DNA from: Sanghuangporus weigelae
Taxonomy: Eukaryota > Basidiomycota > Agaricomycetes > Hymenochaetales > Hymenochaetaceae
Reading direction: 5' to 3'
Assembly (NCBI GenBank): GCA_033182465.1
Contig: CP137322.1
Coordinates: 186,001-250,000 of the forward strand
DNA: 64,000 nt
Both the position numbers and the translations under genes were made by a program. This document shows, piece after piece, positions 1 to 11,568 of this stretch; within the stretch, counting starts at the first letter, position 1, and each line of letters begins with the position of its first letter. A model generated the notes under the pieces. It worked only from the letters and a program-made list of their open reading frames with translations. It had not been told where the DNA came from and did no database searches.

Positions 1-509
1 CCATTTGACTCCCCTGTCATAAATCCAAATCTACTCGGAACGGACTTCGATATTTTTACTATACGTGAAGGTATCAAAGCCATGAGGCGCTTTATGTCTG
101 CTCCCGCGTGGAACGGATGGATTCTGCAAGAGCACGGAGCTTTCTCTCAAGCTCATACGGACGAGGAAATCGAGCAATACGCTAGAAATACTGCAAATAC
201 GGTTGATCATGTTTCGGGTACAGTCTCCATGGGCAAGACTGGAACAACTGTCCTGGGAAGTGGAGCCTTGAACTCCGATTTGACCGTCAAGGGAACGATT
301 GGCCTGAGAGTTGTTGACGCTTCTGCATTTGTAAGTACTCGCTACCAGCATAAATATGATCGGGCTCAAGTAAATATTGCAAATAGCCGTTTGTAGTCGC
401 TGCGCATACACAAGCGGCAACATATATTTTGGCGGAGCGGGCTGCAGACCTCATCAAGGAGGATATGTTTAGTACGCCAGAATTTATCTTGCATCAATAT
501 TTATCTTAA
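1..509 (+). CDS. GMC oxidoreductase, aryl-alcohol-oxidase-like, C-terminal part (5' end outside window)
   Basis: This is the last part of a flavin-dependent glucose-methanol-choline oxidoreductase; the rest lies left of the window. It reads in frame from base 1. The C-terminal GMC domain shows the first active-site histidine in DHVSGTVSMGK and, after a spliced intron (331-386, GTAAGT..AATAG), PFVVAAHTQAATYILAERA, whose AAHTQ carries the second catalytic residue. The His/His pair fits aryl-alcohol oxidase better than choline-type enzymes. Stop TAA is at 507-509. The enzyme would be secreted and would oxidise aromatic or aliphatic alcohols, giving H2O2 for peroxidases. It is a tandem paralogue of the gene at 1514-4147, with patches of near-identical DNA. 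Nothing suggests it is broken, but only the end can be judged. Confidence 0.88.
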
Positions 510-1513
510 TGTGACTCTTTATTCGGGGAATAGAAACAGAAACGAATACACAGGAGTGAGGCTGCAGTGGATTCTCTGTCGAGTCGCCAATTTCCGTGAA
601 AACAGCGAAGCATCTGCCGATTCAGGGCCTTACTTCCAGACTCAGTTTTCAATTTCGCTCAACTCCGCGTAACAAGCTTCCACATTGCATAGTATTTCTC
701 ATTTCTGTGATGTTATCTCGCGGGAAAGCACGTCGTGACGATGAGAAGGTAAGAAGTTAACCCAACTCTTCATTCAAATAAAGTACGTCTGCCGCATGCA
801 GCGTCGACGGCCCGTGTCGCTTAGATGAAAGCAGCGGGCCGTTGTAACCTCAGCAAGATGTTCACTTAATTCCGAGATCTGTTTCCGTTTCTGAGTGCCC
901 GTCTGAATCGAATACCATCAGACAATTACGTACGTTCTGAACTCAGGGTCAGAGCTTTGTCATGTTCGCTCGGACCAAAGTCTGGGTATTCGATTCAGGG
1001 TTCTACTTATATAAATTTCTATTGGCTATTGTCGGTTCGGTGTTATTCATTCCGCAATCAGATCATTAGGTACGTTCTCCAACAGCTATGCATTCTCTCA
1101 GGCTGTCTGAAGAAGAGGAAGGGCCCCGCCCATCTTGCTTGAGTATCGTATCTCCTTTCTTCCAATGTATGTGTGTTTTCCTGCTTTGCTTTCGTTTTGG
1201 CGTTTGTGAGAGACAATAAGTGGTTCGATCTATCCAATTGAACGGAACGATGCCTTCTCCGTGTGCTGATTCATGTCAACATTTGACATAGAAAGGATGC
1301 CCAAACGGAATCAATGAATGTTGATTCCTAACTCAGCATTGGGATGCCCGATATATAGTTCTTTTCACTGATCACGTTTTGCTTGCTTACACACCATGGG
1401 GATTCGATTTTACGAATGCTCAGAACTCCTTCAGTTCTCAATGCACGAGACCTTCCCGTCGCGTATTTAACGCGGTCTCAATCTCTTAGATCATTGACCG
1501 CTCCAACTTGCCC
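510..1513. other. Intergenic region between tandem GMC genes
   Basis: No credible gene. The right part is the promoter of the next GMC gene and has a TATA-like ATATATAG at 1351-1358, about 160 bp before the ATG. Two similar short stretches near 905-935 and 1055-1080, both ending in a TACGTTCT core, may be a weak local repeat. Confidence 0.5.
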
Positions 1514-4147
1514 ATGTTCGGCTTTGACATCTTAGTCCTCTTCCTCCTTCAACTCTTTCCGCTAACCACGCATGCAGCTCTGTATGAGGACCCATCCCAA
1601 TTGGCGCCAAATAAAGTTTATGACTACATTGTAGTCGGAGGTGAGACTCTTCAAAGTAGAGAATGCATACATGGGTCGGAGTTGATCTCACTTCGAGGTG
1701 GTGCCGCGGGAGGGGTGCTCTCAAATCGCCTCTCTGAGACACAAAATCTGAATATACTACTTATTGAAGCTGGATCTAGGTGCGGACTTTCATTCTCAAG
1801 AAATTTCTATTCGTTTACTTTTGAGAAATCCAGTGACTTCCAGAACACGAATATCGAGGTACCTGCGTTGGCTAGTAGGCTGCCGAACTCCCAATTCGTA
1901 CGTTTCGATCATTTTCTTCTCTCAATAAGGAAGCCGGTGACGTTTTCCAGGACTGGAACTTTACGACCGTCAACCAGGAGAGTTTAAACAATCGTTCCAT
2001 TCCTTATACGCGCGGATTTGTACTAGGAGGATCCACGTCGATAAGTGATCACTTTTCCTTAGATTATCTTATTTTGGGTCTCGCTCAGTATTCTTGCTCA
2101 GATTTTATGACATACACTCGCGGCTCTGGTGATGATTATGATCGTTGGGCGAACGTTACAGACGACGAAGGTTGGTCTTGGAATTCACTGCAGTCGTATA
2201 TTCGAAAAGTAAGCTCATGAGATTCTCAAAATGATCATTGGTTTACCTTTGAACTTCTTAGCTTGATAAAGTTATTCCACCTGTCGATGGTCATAATACG
2301 ACAGGACAATTCGACCCTTCTGTCCATGGACAATTAGGTGGATATCTCAGACTGGACTCGCATCCCAAGAGCTGACATGTACGAAACAATCAGGCCACCT
2401 TGGGATCAGTTTGCCTGGTGTTCTGCGACCCACTGATGATCGCGTCCTAAAAGCCTCTACTCAACTCTCTAGCGAGTTTCCGTTTAATCTGGATTGCAAT
2501 TCTGGAAATACGATAGGTGTCGGTAAGGAGTCTTAACGCTTTCACGTAAGCTGTCGCTGACAATGTACATACTAGGTTGGACACAATCGACTGTTAGATG
2601 TAACGTATACGTATTGTATGAATTTACTGATGACTCGATTAGATTGCAAGCGGAGAACGGGACAGCTCTGCGGTTGCCTATATTGCTCCTGCACTTTCTC
2701 GATCTAATCTCGATGTTCTCGTTAACACTCGAGTCACAAGGGTTATACAAACTGGTATGCGGCATTCCACTCCAGAATTTCGCGCGGTCGAAATTACCAC
2801 ATCTTCAAATAGTAAGTCTGCTTTTTGTTGACTACCGAAAGCATTGAACCACCGATATATTTTCTCGATGATTATAGGTACCTTACAAGTCCTGAATGCC
2901 AGAAGGGAGGTTATTCTTTCCGCTGGAGCTGTCAAATCACCTCAAATTCGTGAGTGCAGCACAAAATGTAGTCTAATATGCAAGATAGTGATGTAAATCG
3001 CTTTATGTATACATGGTACAGTCATGCTCTCTGGTATTGGTGATGCTTCGCATCTCTCTTCTCACTCAATCAAGCCGATAGTGGACTTGCCGGATGTCGG
3101 CCGCAATCTTCAGGTAAAGATGTACCTTCTCTATAAGTAAAAAGTCTTTCATGGATATTCATTCCTGTAGGATCATTCTCTCGTAACGGTATCCTGGACT
3201 GTGAACTCAACAAATACACTTGACAACTTGACTGAAGACGCGACATTTTTCCAAAGCCAGCTCGATCTATGGATCAAGAATCGTACAGGTCTTCTCGGGA
3301 GCGCGCGATCAAGTCAAATCGGCTGGGTCAGGCTACCCGATAATGCGTCCATCTTTAACACCATACCTGATCCAAGCGCCGGACTGACGTCGGCTCATTA
3401 TGAGTTCATATTTACCGTGAGTATGGCACTGCACTTTCTGAACAATCTTCCTTTTTGTCCATCTAGAATGGTTTTATCTCATTCTCGGAGCCTTTTCCTT
3501 CCGATGGAAGTCATTTCTTCACAATCTTGGTAGCTGTTGTATCGCCAACGTCACGTAAGCTTTTTTTTGTTCAAACTCGTAGTTCTGGGCTCATCTCTCA
3601 GCCATTGGTGATCCATTGGTGATTCAGGTGGCAATATATCACTGGCATCCTCGGATCCATTTCATTCTCCCGTCATAAGTCCAAATCTGCTTGGGACGAA
3701 TTTTGACATTTTCACTATGCGTGAAGGAATCAAGGCTGCGCGACATTTTGTGTCTGCTCCAGCATGGGATGGATGGATTCTCGAAGAGCACGGTGCTTTC
3801 TCTCAAGCTCATACAGACGAGGAAATCGAGCAATATTCTCGGAATACTGCGACGACGATTTTTCACGTCTCAGGGACAGTCGCCATGGGCAAGACCGGGA
3901 CAATTGGTCGAGGAAGTGGGGCCTTGAACTCCGATTTGACCGTCAAGGGAACGATTGGCCTGAGAGTTGTTGATGCTTCTGCTTTTGTGAGTCATACGCG
4001 ATACACTGGTGCTTAACTGAAAGTCATGTTCTGGAAAAGCCCTTCATAGTTGCAGCGCATACACAGGCAGCTACGTATATTTTGGCTGAACGGGCATCAG
4101 ACCTTATTAAGGATGCATTTCGCAGTAAGTCCGGGTACTTATCTTGA
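1514..4147 (+). CDS. Secreted GMC oxidoreductase, aryl-alcohol-oxidase-like (about 14 short introns)
   Basis: The protein starts with a hydrophobic signal peptide (MFGFDILVLFLLQLFPLTTHA), then KVYDYIVVGG|GAAGG, the FAD-binding dinucleotide motif, completed by removing intron 1641-1697. Spliced exons then give the GMC signature GGSTS-INFMTYTRGS, the DDYDRWA segment, WTQST, the second signature block LSAGAVKSPQI and LMLSGIGD. The C-terminal domain has HVSGTVAMGK and, past the last intron, PFIVAAHTQAATYILAERA, supplying the two active-site histidines typical of aryl-alcohol oxidase. About 590-600 residues are expected, the normal length. All junctions I tested use GT..AG and keep frame, so the gene looks functional. 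The likely role is extracellular alcohol oxidation with H2O2 production. ATG 1514 is chosen because it opens directly into the signal peptide. Stop TGA is 4145-4147. Confidence 0.9.
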
Positions 4148-4916
4148 TCAGTATGTAAGGAGATCTGATACTTGAGGACAGGGGATCAGTATACGTGAAT
4201 GAAGAGGAAGGTGTAGTCACATCGGCAGGCGTTTCCTATCGAAATACTGGTACCCACACATGTCGTACTTATGATAGGTTCATTTACGAAGCGCATACTT
4301 GTCCCTGGGTTAAAACACTCTGGCTTTCAGTATCCGAGTTTAAATTAAATGATTTTGCCGAACCATCGACCGGTATGCAAGCAGACTTTACGGTACTCTG
4401 GCACGGTAACTGAGAAAGTTTGGAGAGGAAAAGCCTTGAGCAATGTACTGAAGCTACAGAACATCGGTTTTGAAACAGAAAAGTCATCGGCAGAAAATAA
4501 GGGACTATACCGAGAATTGTCGACTCGCGTCTTCACAGTCTTGGGATGTAGCTGATGTGAGGTGCAGTAGATGTCAATAATCAAAACGAACTAGTGGTCC
4601 TCGGACTTTAGTTGTAACGGCGGAAGACGTTGCTTATAAATTATTTAGACAACATGCAAACCCGAGGGATACGAGATTTAACAGCGAAACAAGAGGCACC
4701 ATTGTTAGGATACGGGGCATTTCAAAAGTTTGGCTGAGGCGCACACAATGAGAAGTAAGCAAGAAATGGAAATGGCACGAGTGATATCAAGAAATCTCGT
4801 GTGCTTCCTCTAACTTGTGCATCGGATTCTCTGGTGGGAAATTAGGAAGAGGTTCTCTAGACAAGAGAAAAGAAAAGAATGAGCATGACGATATTTGTCG
4901 TAAAATATTTGTTACC
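4148..4916. other. Intergenic, convergent 3' ends of GMC and DUF3128 genes
   Basis: Only short, family-less open frames occur here. I see no gene, repeat or RNA. Confidence 0.5.
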
Positions 4917-5297
4917 CTACTTTCGTATATCCCAAACGTCCTCACTACTCCTCCCAATCCGTCGTGTCGCCCACCACTCAGCCTTCCGTTTAATCCACGC
5001 ATCCCTCTTCTCCTCGGGACTAAGCGACCTCAAACCTAAGCAGAACCTGAAGTCCTCGTATTTTCTGCTGCACTCGGACTGATGCCCATATCGATAAAGG
5101 GATTTGAGCTGAAACCCGAGTGCTGTTTGCGATCCACGTATCAGTTCTGATGGTTCTGGCGCACGAGAGGACTTACCATTGCACGAGAGAAAGTCGTCAA
5201 GGACACGCATGCATCCTGGGATGTCGTCTGGTGTAGGGTGGATGACCTGTAGTCTTCCGGCCTCCTGCTCAACGGCGGTCTGGAAATTAGACGACAT
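4917..5297 (-). CDS. DUF3128 / Emi1-like twin-CX9C mitochondrial protein
   Basis: A 108-residue protein in two exons (5177-5297 and 4917-5122), with an intron of 54 nt. Splicing at ACAG|CA gives CMRVLDDFLSCN-ALGFQLKSLYRYGHQSECSRKYEDFRFCLGLRS. The paired cysteines (C..C in GCMRVLDDFLSC and ECSRKYEDFRFC, each spaced by nine residues) and the LYRYG..CS.K..DF.FC core match the DUF3128 family, which includes yeast Emi1, a small intermembrane-space-type CX9C protein connected with mitochondrial function and early meiotic gene induction. The frame stays open upstream to about 5549, but that stretch has no family likeness and starts before the promoter elements, so I use the ATG at 5297. The acceptor choice is decided by the conserved ALGFQLK block: a nearer CAG would shift the frame. 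Confidence 0.82.
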   Translation of the reverse strand: MSSNFQTAVEQEAGRLQVIHPTPDDIPGCMRVLDDFLSCNGKSSRAPEPSELIRGSQTALGFQLKSLYRYGHQSECSRKYEDFRFCLGLRSLSPEEKRDAWIKRKAEWWATRRIGRSSEDVWDIRK

Positions 5298-5344
5298 CAC
5301 GGTTGGTGGCCAAGTGAGGGTTCCGGCTCCGGCAAAAACCACAT

Positions 5345-5363
5345 CACGTGGGTTGCCGATTGG
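5345..5363 (-). promoter_or_regulatory. E-box CACGTG plus CCAAT box upstream of the DUF3128 gene
   Basis: CACGTG at 5345-5350 and CCAATC (minus strand, 5358-5363) lie 48-66 bp upstream of the ATG at 5297, in the roughly 416-bp divergent promoter shared with the DUF7330 gene at 5714. CCAAT boxes are bound by the HAP complex, a regulator of respiratory and mitochondrial genes in fungi, which suits a mitochondrial product. Function is inferred from motif and position. Confidence 0.4.
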
Positions 5364-5713
5364 CCGGTTGCACTTTTCTACTTTTGTTTTCATCTGCACG
5401 GACGATCCAACAACACCATTAGGCAACCAGATAGCCTGGAACAGCCCGGAGCAACGGGAGGCCTTCGTTGTCCAAGGCGCATCAGAGAACGCGCCCAGGC
5501 ATTCGACCATGACACAGCCTCTCGCAGCCAGCGCGTCCGGCCAGCTCATTCAGGGCAAAGTCAGGGCGACATCAATATTAATTGTGATAAGTAAGGTCAT
5601 TATAAAGTCTCCAGGTCCTTTCGTTGCCGTCTTCCATCTTTTCCCTTTACTCCCATCTTTTGGCCTGCAATAGTCGCTCCTTGCTATACTTCACTCTTTT
5701 GAAACGTTGAAGA

Positions 5714-7326
5714 ATGGTTAGACTGAACGGCAGAATCGCGCTGCGCACGAACAGCTCAGACGCTGAGAGCGGTAATGGTGATCGCGGTCTATTCACGAAG
5801 AGAATCGGCTTCTTTCAACTACTTGGTGTAACGGTGCTGGCTTTGAAGTTAAAAGAACATTGGGATGAATGTGCGTCCCCGTCTAGCTAGTCTTATATTT
5901 ATAATTGATTTCTTCGTGGCAAATCTTCAGATCGTAAAGTGCCTACCGAGCCAACAGCTACTAACGATAGCCTCGCGCCCCCGGCATACAGAGATGACGA
6001 TTGCGATACAGAGTCCGCGATCGGACTCGATACCTCGATGAGTATGCCCGCTCGTACTCGTCGAAGGAAGAGATGTTGCGTGTGCTGCGGATTAAAGTAA
6101 GCTCAGAAGTTCCCTGTTAACACGTCAGGTCTTTCTAACCTTTCTATGCAGCTGCGGCCTGTTTTGCAAGGCACTTGGGATAGTCATTCTGATATTCACG
6201 ATATGGAATGGCTTCAAGCTTGTCAAATGGCTGCTTACCGTGCGCCACCTTTTATCAACCCTTATCTATCTGTGGTTTGCTGATCTGCTTGCAATAGCCC
6301 TCTTCGACAGGCCTGGAGAATATGCCAGAATTCAGCACGTCCCTTGGCTGCCTTGACGCCTCTCATTTCTATCAGGATAATAAGGAGGGAACATATTATA
6401 CCGTCGCAGTTGGTTCTGACGTCGATTACGACCTTGTTATTGACGGTGGTGCCGTCGGTACCATCGTCCTCGCTCCAAGCATCAATATCGATGATCACTC
6501 GATCAAAGTCCGTGCGAGTGTGTGGACGAGCGACTCGCGCCTACTCAGCGGCGTCGAAGTTCACACACCAGAGTATTCCCCACTTCCACCCTCTCAAGAG
6601 CCCAGCACAAGTTACTTCAATCTTCTAACGCCGACGCAAGCAGAAGGCGTGGACACCTGTATGCGGTATGACCTTACCGTCTACATCCCGCCGACTTTAC
6701 GCTCTCTGCGTTTGTCTGCTCGCTCCGTCGCGCAGGTCAAAGTCGAGTTTGATGATGCTCCCCGAGAGCTGCATGAGCTGCGCCTGGATCTTGCTTCAAA
6801 TGCCGCTGTCAATCTTGTCCTACCTTCGGCAACGCTCATTGCAGATAACATCAACATCAATATGCGAGGAGGATACCTTGTTGGCACTCTTCCGATTGCA
6901 AACGCTACGGTGATCAACACAAGCAAAGGAGATGCAATCACGAAGCTCGACGTATTCACCGCCGGATACGAACTTCCCGAAATGGATGAAGACAAAAAAA
7001 GCGGCAAAGATGTCGCTCATCTCTACTCGCTTTCAGGTGCCGGTAGGACAGACTTCACATACGAGAACCGCGCGATGCGTCCTATTCAGAGTGAACATAT
7101 AGTCAAGACCTACAAACCTAGTGCTACTGAATTACGTCTCACATACAAAGACGCAGCATTCAGTGGCAAGATCGATTTCCGCGCGCCATCGTCTTCCATG
7201 CGCAACGTGCAGTCAGATGGCTTTGGATCTCAGCCTGGTGGTCAACGTGAGTACTGGGTGGGGGATAAGGAAGGCGGAGACTATCTCAAGATATCCTCTC
7301 CGGGGTGGGTTGGGCTTTACTTCTAA
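5714..7326 (+). CDS. DUF7330-like membrane-anchored protein of unknown function
   Basis: Four exons spliced by hand give about 480 residues. The N-terminal part is cytoplasmic-looking and ends in a basic and cysteine-rich block, TRRRKRCCVCCGLNCGLFCK. This continues directly into one membrane helix (ALGIVILIFTIWNGFKLVKWLL). The long last exon encodes a beta-rich domain with DLTVYIPPTLRSLRLSAR, LRLDLASNAAVNLVLPSA and repeated N-I-N-M-R-G-G-type strands, recalling adhesin-like DUF4097/DUF7330 beta-solenoids common in basidiomycetes. The topology is thus probably type II with a beta domain outside. No enzyme motif is visible. The cysteine cluster next to the helix suggests palmitoylation or metal binding, which is inference. 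The start ATG at 5714 opens the first exon in frame; stop TAA is 7324-7326. Confidence 0.65.
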
Positions 7327-8347
7327 TTGTGATGGTTGTTTACGGGTATGTAAGTACTGATTATGTCTCCTGTTCTCCGATCGGACTTTGGATTCGGACC
7401 TGTACAAGAATATATCGCACAGGATATTTTTACTTTCATGTGCGCGGGATGATGTGTGGTTTGCACGATCACGTTTAAAGATACTGCTTTCCATATATGT
7501 CGAGTCATTTTCACTGGTTCTTCCCACGAACACGGCACGATAGTAATACATTTCTCGCCATGGCGCTGTATCAGACCTCGCATGCACATCCCCCGAAGGG
7601 TACGAATGATAGCAGAATAAAACGCAATCATCTCGATCATCGCGATGTATCATTTCAGGAGGTCCTAGTAACCATTGCAATTGCCTTCCGAGTCGGAATG
7701 ATTGGGGTAAAAATGGCATGTATCCAAATTGCACCTGAAAGACGGCCCATCTGGTCGTCTTCTCCTTACATTCACTCCGTACACGATGAAAGTGTATCCG
7801 AGAAAGCATTGGATCTTGTGCCTGTGCCCTCAGCGTCTATCACTAGAAGCGGCCAGAGACGGCGTCGGCAAATTAACTGATCGTGTTTTGATACTTACCT
7901 TAAGTCGATAGACGCCAAGGCGTCTCCTTCAAGTTGTCTCCTTCAAGTTAGCAACATTTGAGGCACGCTTTTGGGCATCTCTTCAGGTGAGTTGACTCAT
8001 CTCAGCCTGGCTTGTGTATCGAGAAAAGACGAACGTTGCTGCCACTGCAGAGTTGGTTCTGGTCAGTTGATTATTTTGAGGATCGCCGTGGCTGTTTCTC
8101 CGGATGAGAAGAAGTCTGATCCGAGACGAGTGTTTTGCTGGCGATCATGATCGATTCGGTTCGGGCTCTTCGCACAGCGCTCATCATGTCCTGCCTGTAC
8201 TGCCACACGAGAGCGGTAAACCAGAAAATTATCTCAACACTATCATTTAAATATGATGCATGCTGGACGCGCACTTGCCCTCGCCAACCATCCGCGACCC
8301 ATCAATCACCCCTTCAGAATTCCCTAGTGCTCATCCCGCCTTAAAGC
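7327..8347. other. Intergenic region of about 1 kb
   Basis: Long frames exist on both strands (for example 7213-7809 minus), but none has a recognisable domain or a plausible splice partner. It probably holds the 3' UTR of the DUF7330 gene and the promoter of the LtrA-like gene. Confidence 0.4.
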
Positions 8348-11275
8348 ATGGACCTGGAGGATTCTCAGCCGACACACCGTCGTCCATTCTCGACATTGAG
8401 AAAAGAATCTTCTGCAGACGACGAGTTAGTTATATTTGCATTTCTGATTGACTCTATTTTATTGACCATCTTGTGCAGTGTCACTCTCTACAAGGAAAGA
8501 ACAAACAGTCTTGTTCCTTTGGCTCGATCTCCGTTCAAACCTCTCCCTGAGCCCGAGCCCGAGCCGGCTCAAGAAATCGTGGGTACATCTGATCTCCTCA
8601 AGTGTAGTACTGAGGCGTATATCTAGAAATATCGCCCTGACGAATATGTCGTGTTCGTGACTGAACTGCCCTGGAGTGATCTGGTAAGCTTCTGATTTGT
8701 CTTTCCGTCCTCCGTTTTCTGATGCCATCTTCTAGTTGTTAGAGATAGCCATGACGACGGCATTTGCGAGTTTGACGTGAGTTCTCGACCCTACTTCTAC
8801 GTGATCGGATCGATCAAGACACGCGTTTTAGAGATGGCACACCTATTCTTGAAGCCTCCGTGCGTAGCAACAATCCATCCCAATCACATATCTAATAGCT
8901 CCTGATCCGCTTTCTTAGAGCATAGCGTCTTATCTAAGTTTCTTCGCACTTGTGTGGTGGGTGTGGGCGAGCCAGGTGGCCTACAACGTGCGCTTTCGCC
9001 AGTCCGATTGGCTGCATCGTATCTTCGCATTCTTCCAGCTAGTTGTTTTCTGTGCGTTGGCGGCATTCACAAACAACTTCGACGTGACAAACGGCATTGT
9101 TGATGACTCAAACGAGGAGAAAAAGCTTGCGGATATTCAGATGGCAGACTTCTACAGCGCGCAAGATGTCGCTGCTGCAAACTTCCGGAATAATCGGCTT
9201 CCAACGCTCAATGCGAGAGGTATTTCATTGACCATGGCATTTAGTCGCTTGCTGCTTCTAGTACAGTATTTACTTGGTGAGCAGAGTACATAATGACATA
9301 GACCGCTAATGACGTGTATCCAGCATTCTTCCATGCCCTGAGACACACAAGGGAATCAGCGGGAGAAGAATCACGAGTTGTTCGGCGCTCAGCTTTCTTC
9401 GTACACATCGGGGCGCTTGTGTTTTCATCGCTTTGCTACTTTATCGCATACGGCGTAATCGGCAGGAGCCCTGACGAAGATGACCAGATTGCAAAGCTGG
9501 CACTGTGGTACTTTCCCCTTCTAGTCGAGGTGGCCTCGCATTTCGTAGCTGCAACGCTACCGGGCCGAGTCCGCTATCCCGCGAGGAAGATCTACGAGCG
9601 TAGTTCGACCGTCTTCATCATCATCCTTGGTGGTGGACTTGATAAAATCACAAATGGGTTCCAGTATATCGCCGGGAATGTTTCCCTTGGATTGGAGAGT
9701 CTTGGTCTCATTCTATGCGGGGTGGTGATATTCGCCTTGCTATTCACCTTATACTTCAGCAGTAGTGAGGGCGACACGCTCGGAAGCCGACGAGCACTAG
9801 CACTGTTCTTCTTCCAGTTCTTCTATCTTTCTGCCCTCATCGTAACTCTTCAAGGTATTGCAGCAATGCTAGAAGTTGGAGTGAGTAACGTCTCGGGTGA
9901 AATTCAGCATCTTCATTACTTAACTTAACTTTTCGTTTTCATATCTTCCCAGAACATCGGTAGCGCCCTGGAGACGCCATTCCGATTCGTGAAAGATACC
10001 CAAAGCCTGCTGGACTCGAAGGGATTCGCCGTGTACCTGAACGAGACCGACTATGGATATGACATCACTCGAAAGATAAATAAAACGGGCGTCGCATTAC
10101 AGTCGCTGGTGGAATATGTCAATTGGGGTGTCCAAGAAGCTGTACTTCAAAGGGATTACAACTTAACTTTCAACTATCTTCTACAAGTTGATATCGTTCT
10201 AATCGCTAGCGTCTTGACGGTTCGTAACTTTACTATCTACATTCGTCCTCCGCCTTCAATTGTTGTTCCAGAATTTCAACGCCATGCCCCAGAGTGGCTC
10301 AATATTGAACGCTGAAATGAACTTATTTTGGGACGGTGATGCATGGAATTATACGCTCGTGAATAACGCCACGTTCAATAAGCTCGCGGGCGATGTTATT
10401 ACGTCGAATGCGACCCCTGCGTTATGGTTTTATGCCGCTGGAGGATCTGTTCTTGTTACCCTTGCGCTCATGAGTCTAATTAATAGATCTCCTCGAGGTG
10501 GGTGATTTCTAATGAAGCTATGATTTTGGACATAATTTTAGCAATACCGTAGACAAATATGAATGGGGCCAGACGATAAGCCGGTTCGTACTTGGCTTGC
10601 TTATCATCGCATTTACTGCGATAGACGTGAATGCGTCTAATGATGTTCTTGGACCGGATCTTGAGTACGAAGGCTCACATATATGGTATCTTGCCATGCA
10701 TTCATTTGTGTATGTGCGCTCACTATTCAAATTCGCAACAAGATAGTGCTAACGAATACGACGCAAATAATTAGCCTGCCTCCCTATGCCTTGGCATTGA
10801 TTACTGAGCAGCTGATCGAGCTGGTGCGCTATTTTACTAATTTTCTCTATGTAAGTTTGGAGGCTGACACCTCTGAATCTTGTAGGCGCTCTTACATTTG
10901 GCTGGGCGGTCATACAACGGCAACTTCAGTTTCTCCATCTTTTGGCGCAAAATCCCCCGAGTCGTTCCATATGTTCCTACAGGCACCAACGATCAATCCT
11001 ATTCCTCCGACGCTCCGAACAGCTCAAAGAAAATGTACGACGAACCATTCGATCATCATGACCTGGTATATGATCCGTACGAGAAGACCACGGAGTACAG
11101 TGGCATGCCGCAACCACCGATTACGTCGGTAGTAAGTCCACCAGCAGGCGCACCAACATTCGAATCTCGAAATGAGCATAGATCTCAAAGCAAGGAAAAT
11201 GTATCCGGGAAAATGCGACGTATTTATCGGAAAATGTCCTCACAGAGTTCCATTCAGCCCCTCATTTCCCGCTAG
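8348..11275 (+). CDS. LtrA-like multi-pass membrane protein (low temperature requirement A family)
   Basis: At least eleven exons. The N-terminal cytoplasmic part contains a Pro-Glu repeat (PEPEPEPAQE). It is followed by the membrane core, beginning with SIASYLSFFALVWWVWASQ and the block NVRFRQSDWLHRIFAFFQL, then hydrophobic helices spread through 9310-9860, 10170-10230, 10430-10490 and 10690-10850. The WW-x-W-x-SQ segment and alternation of helices with conserved Asp/Arg resemble bacterial and fungal LtrA-family proteins, whose biochemical role is poorly known. The C-terminal tail (PPITSVVSPPAGAPTFES to SSIQPLISR) is polar and low-complexity. Splice sites are standard except that the exon after 10505 needs donor GG|GTGATT and the exon near 10740 needs acceptor AACAAG to stay in frame. 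Stop TAG is 11273-11275. Confidence 0.72.
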
Positions 11276-11568
11276 ATGATATACGCACTTTTGGCAGGAT
11301 GAGGCACATTCTATTCGATATATTTATCTACTTCGACTTTCATTTGTACATTTTGTGCTCTCGTTTCTCAAGATTGAATAAGCTGTTGTTGTTTTCAATA
11401 GATATACTGCTATTCGGAGCATTGCAGACGATCCAAGCCCAAGAAGTGAAAGAAATTGGTGGGGGGGAACATGACTAAGACTGTATTCTGTATCCAACCC
11501 GTGACCGGCGCTGTTACGCGTCAAAAACCCACACCAACGATAATTCAAGCACTCGTTTCTTGTTCACA

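Noticed and set aside
4917-5549. Longer N-terminal extension of the DUF3128 protein
   Set aside because: Part upstream of 5297 shows no family similarity and covers the E-box/CCAAT promoter.
7213-7809. 198-codon minus-strand frame
   Set aside because: Antisense to the end of the DUF7330 gene with no recognisable domain or plausible splice partners.
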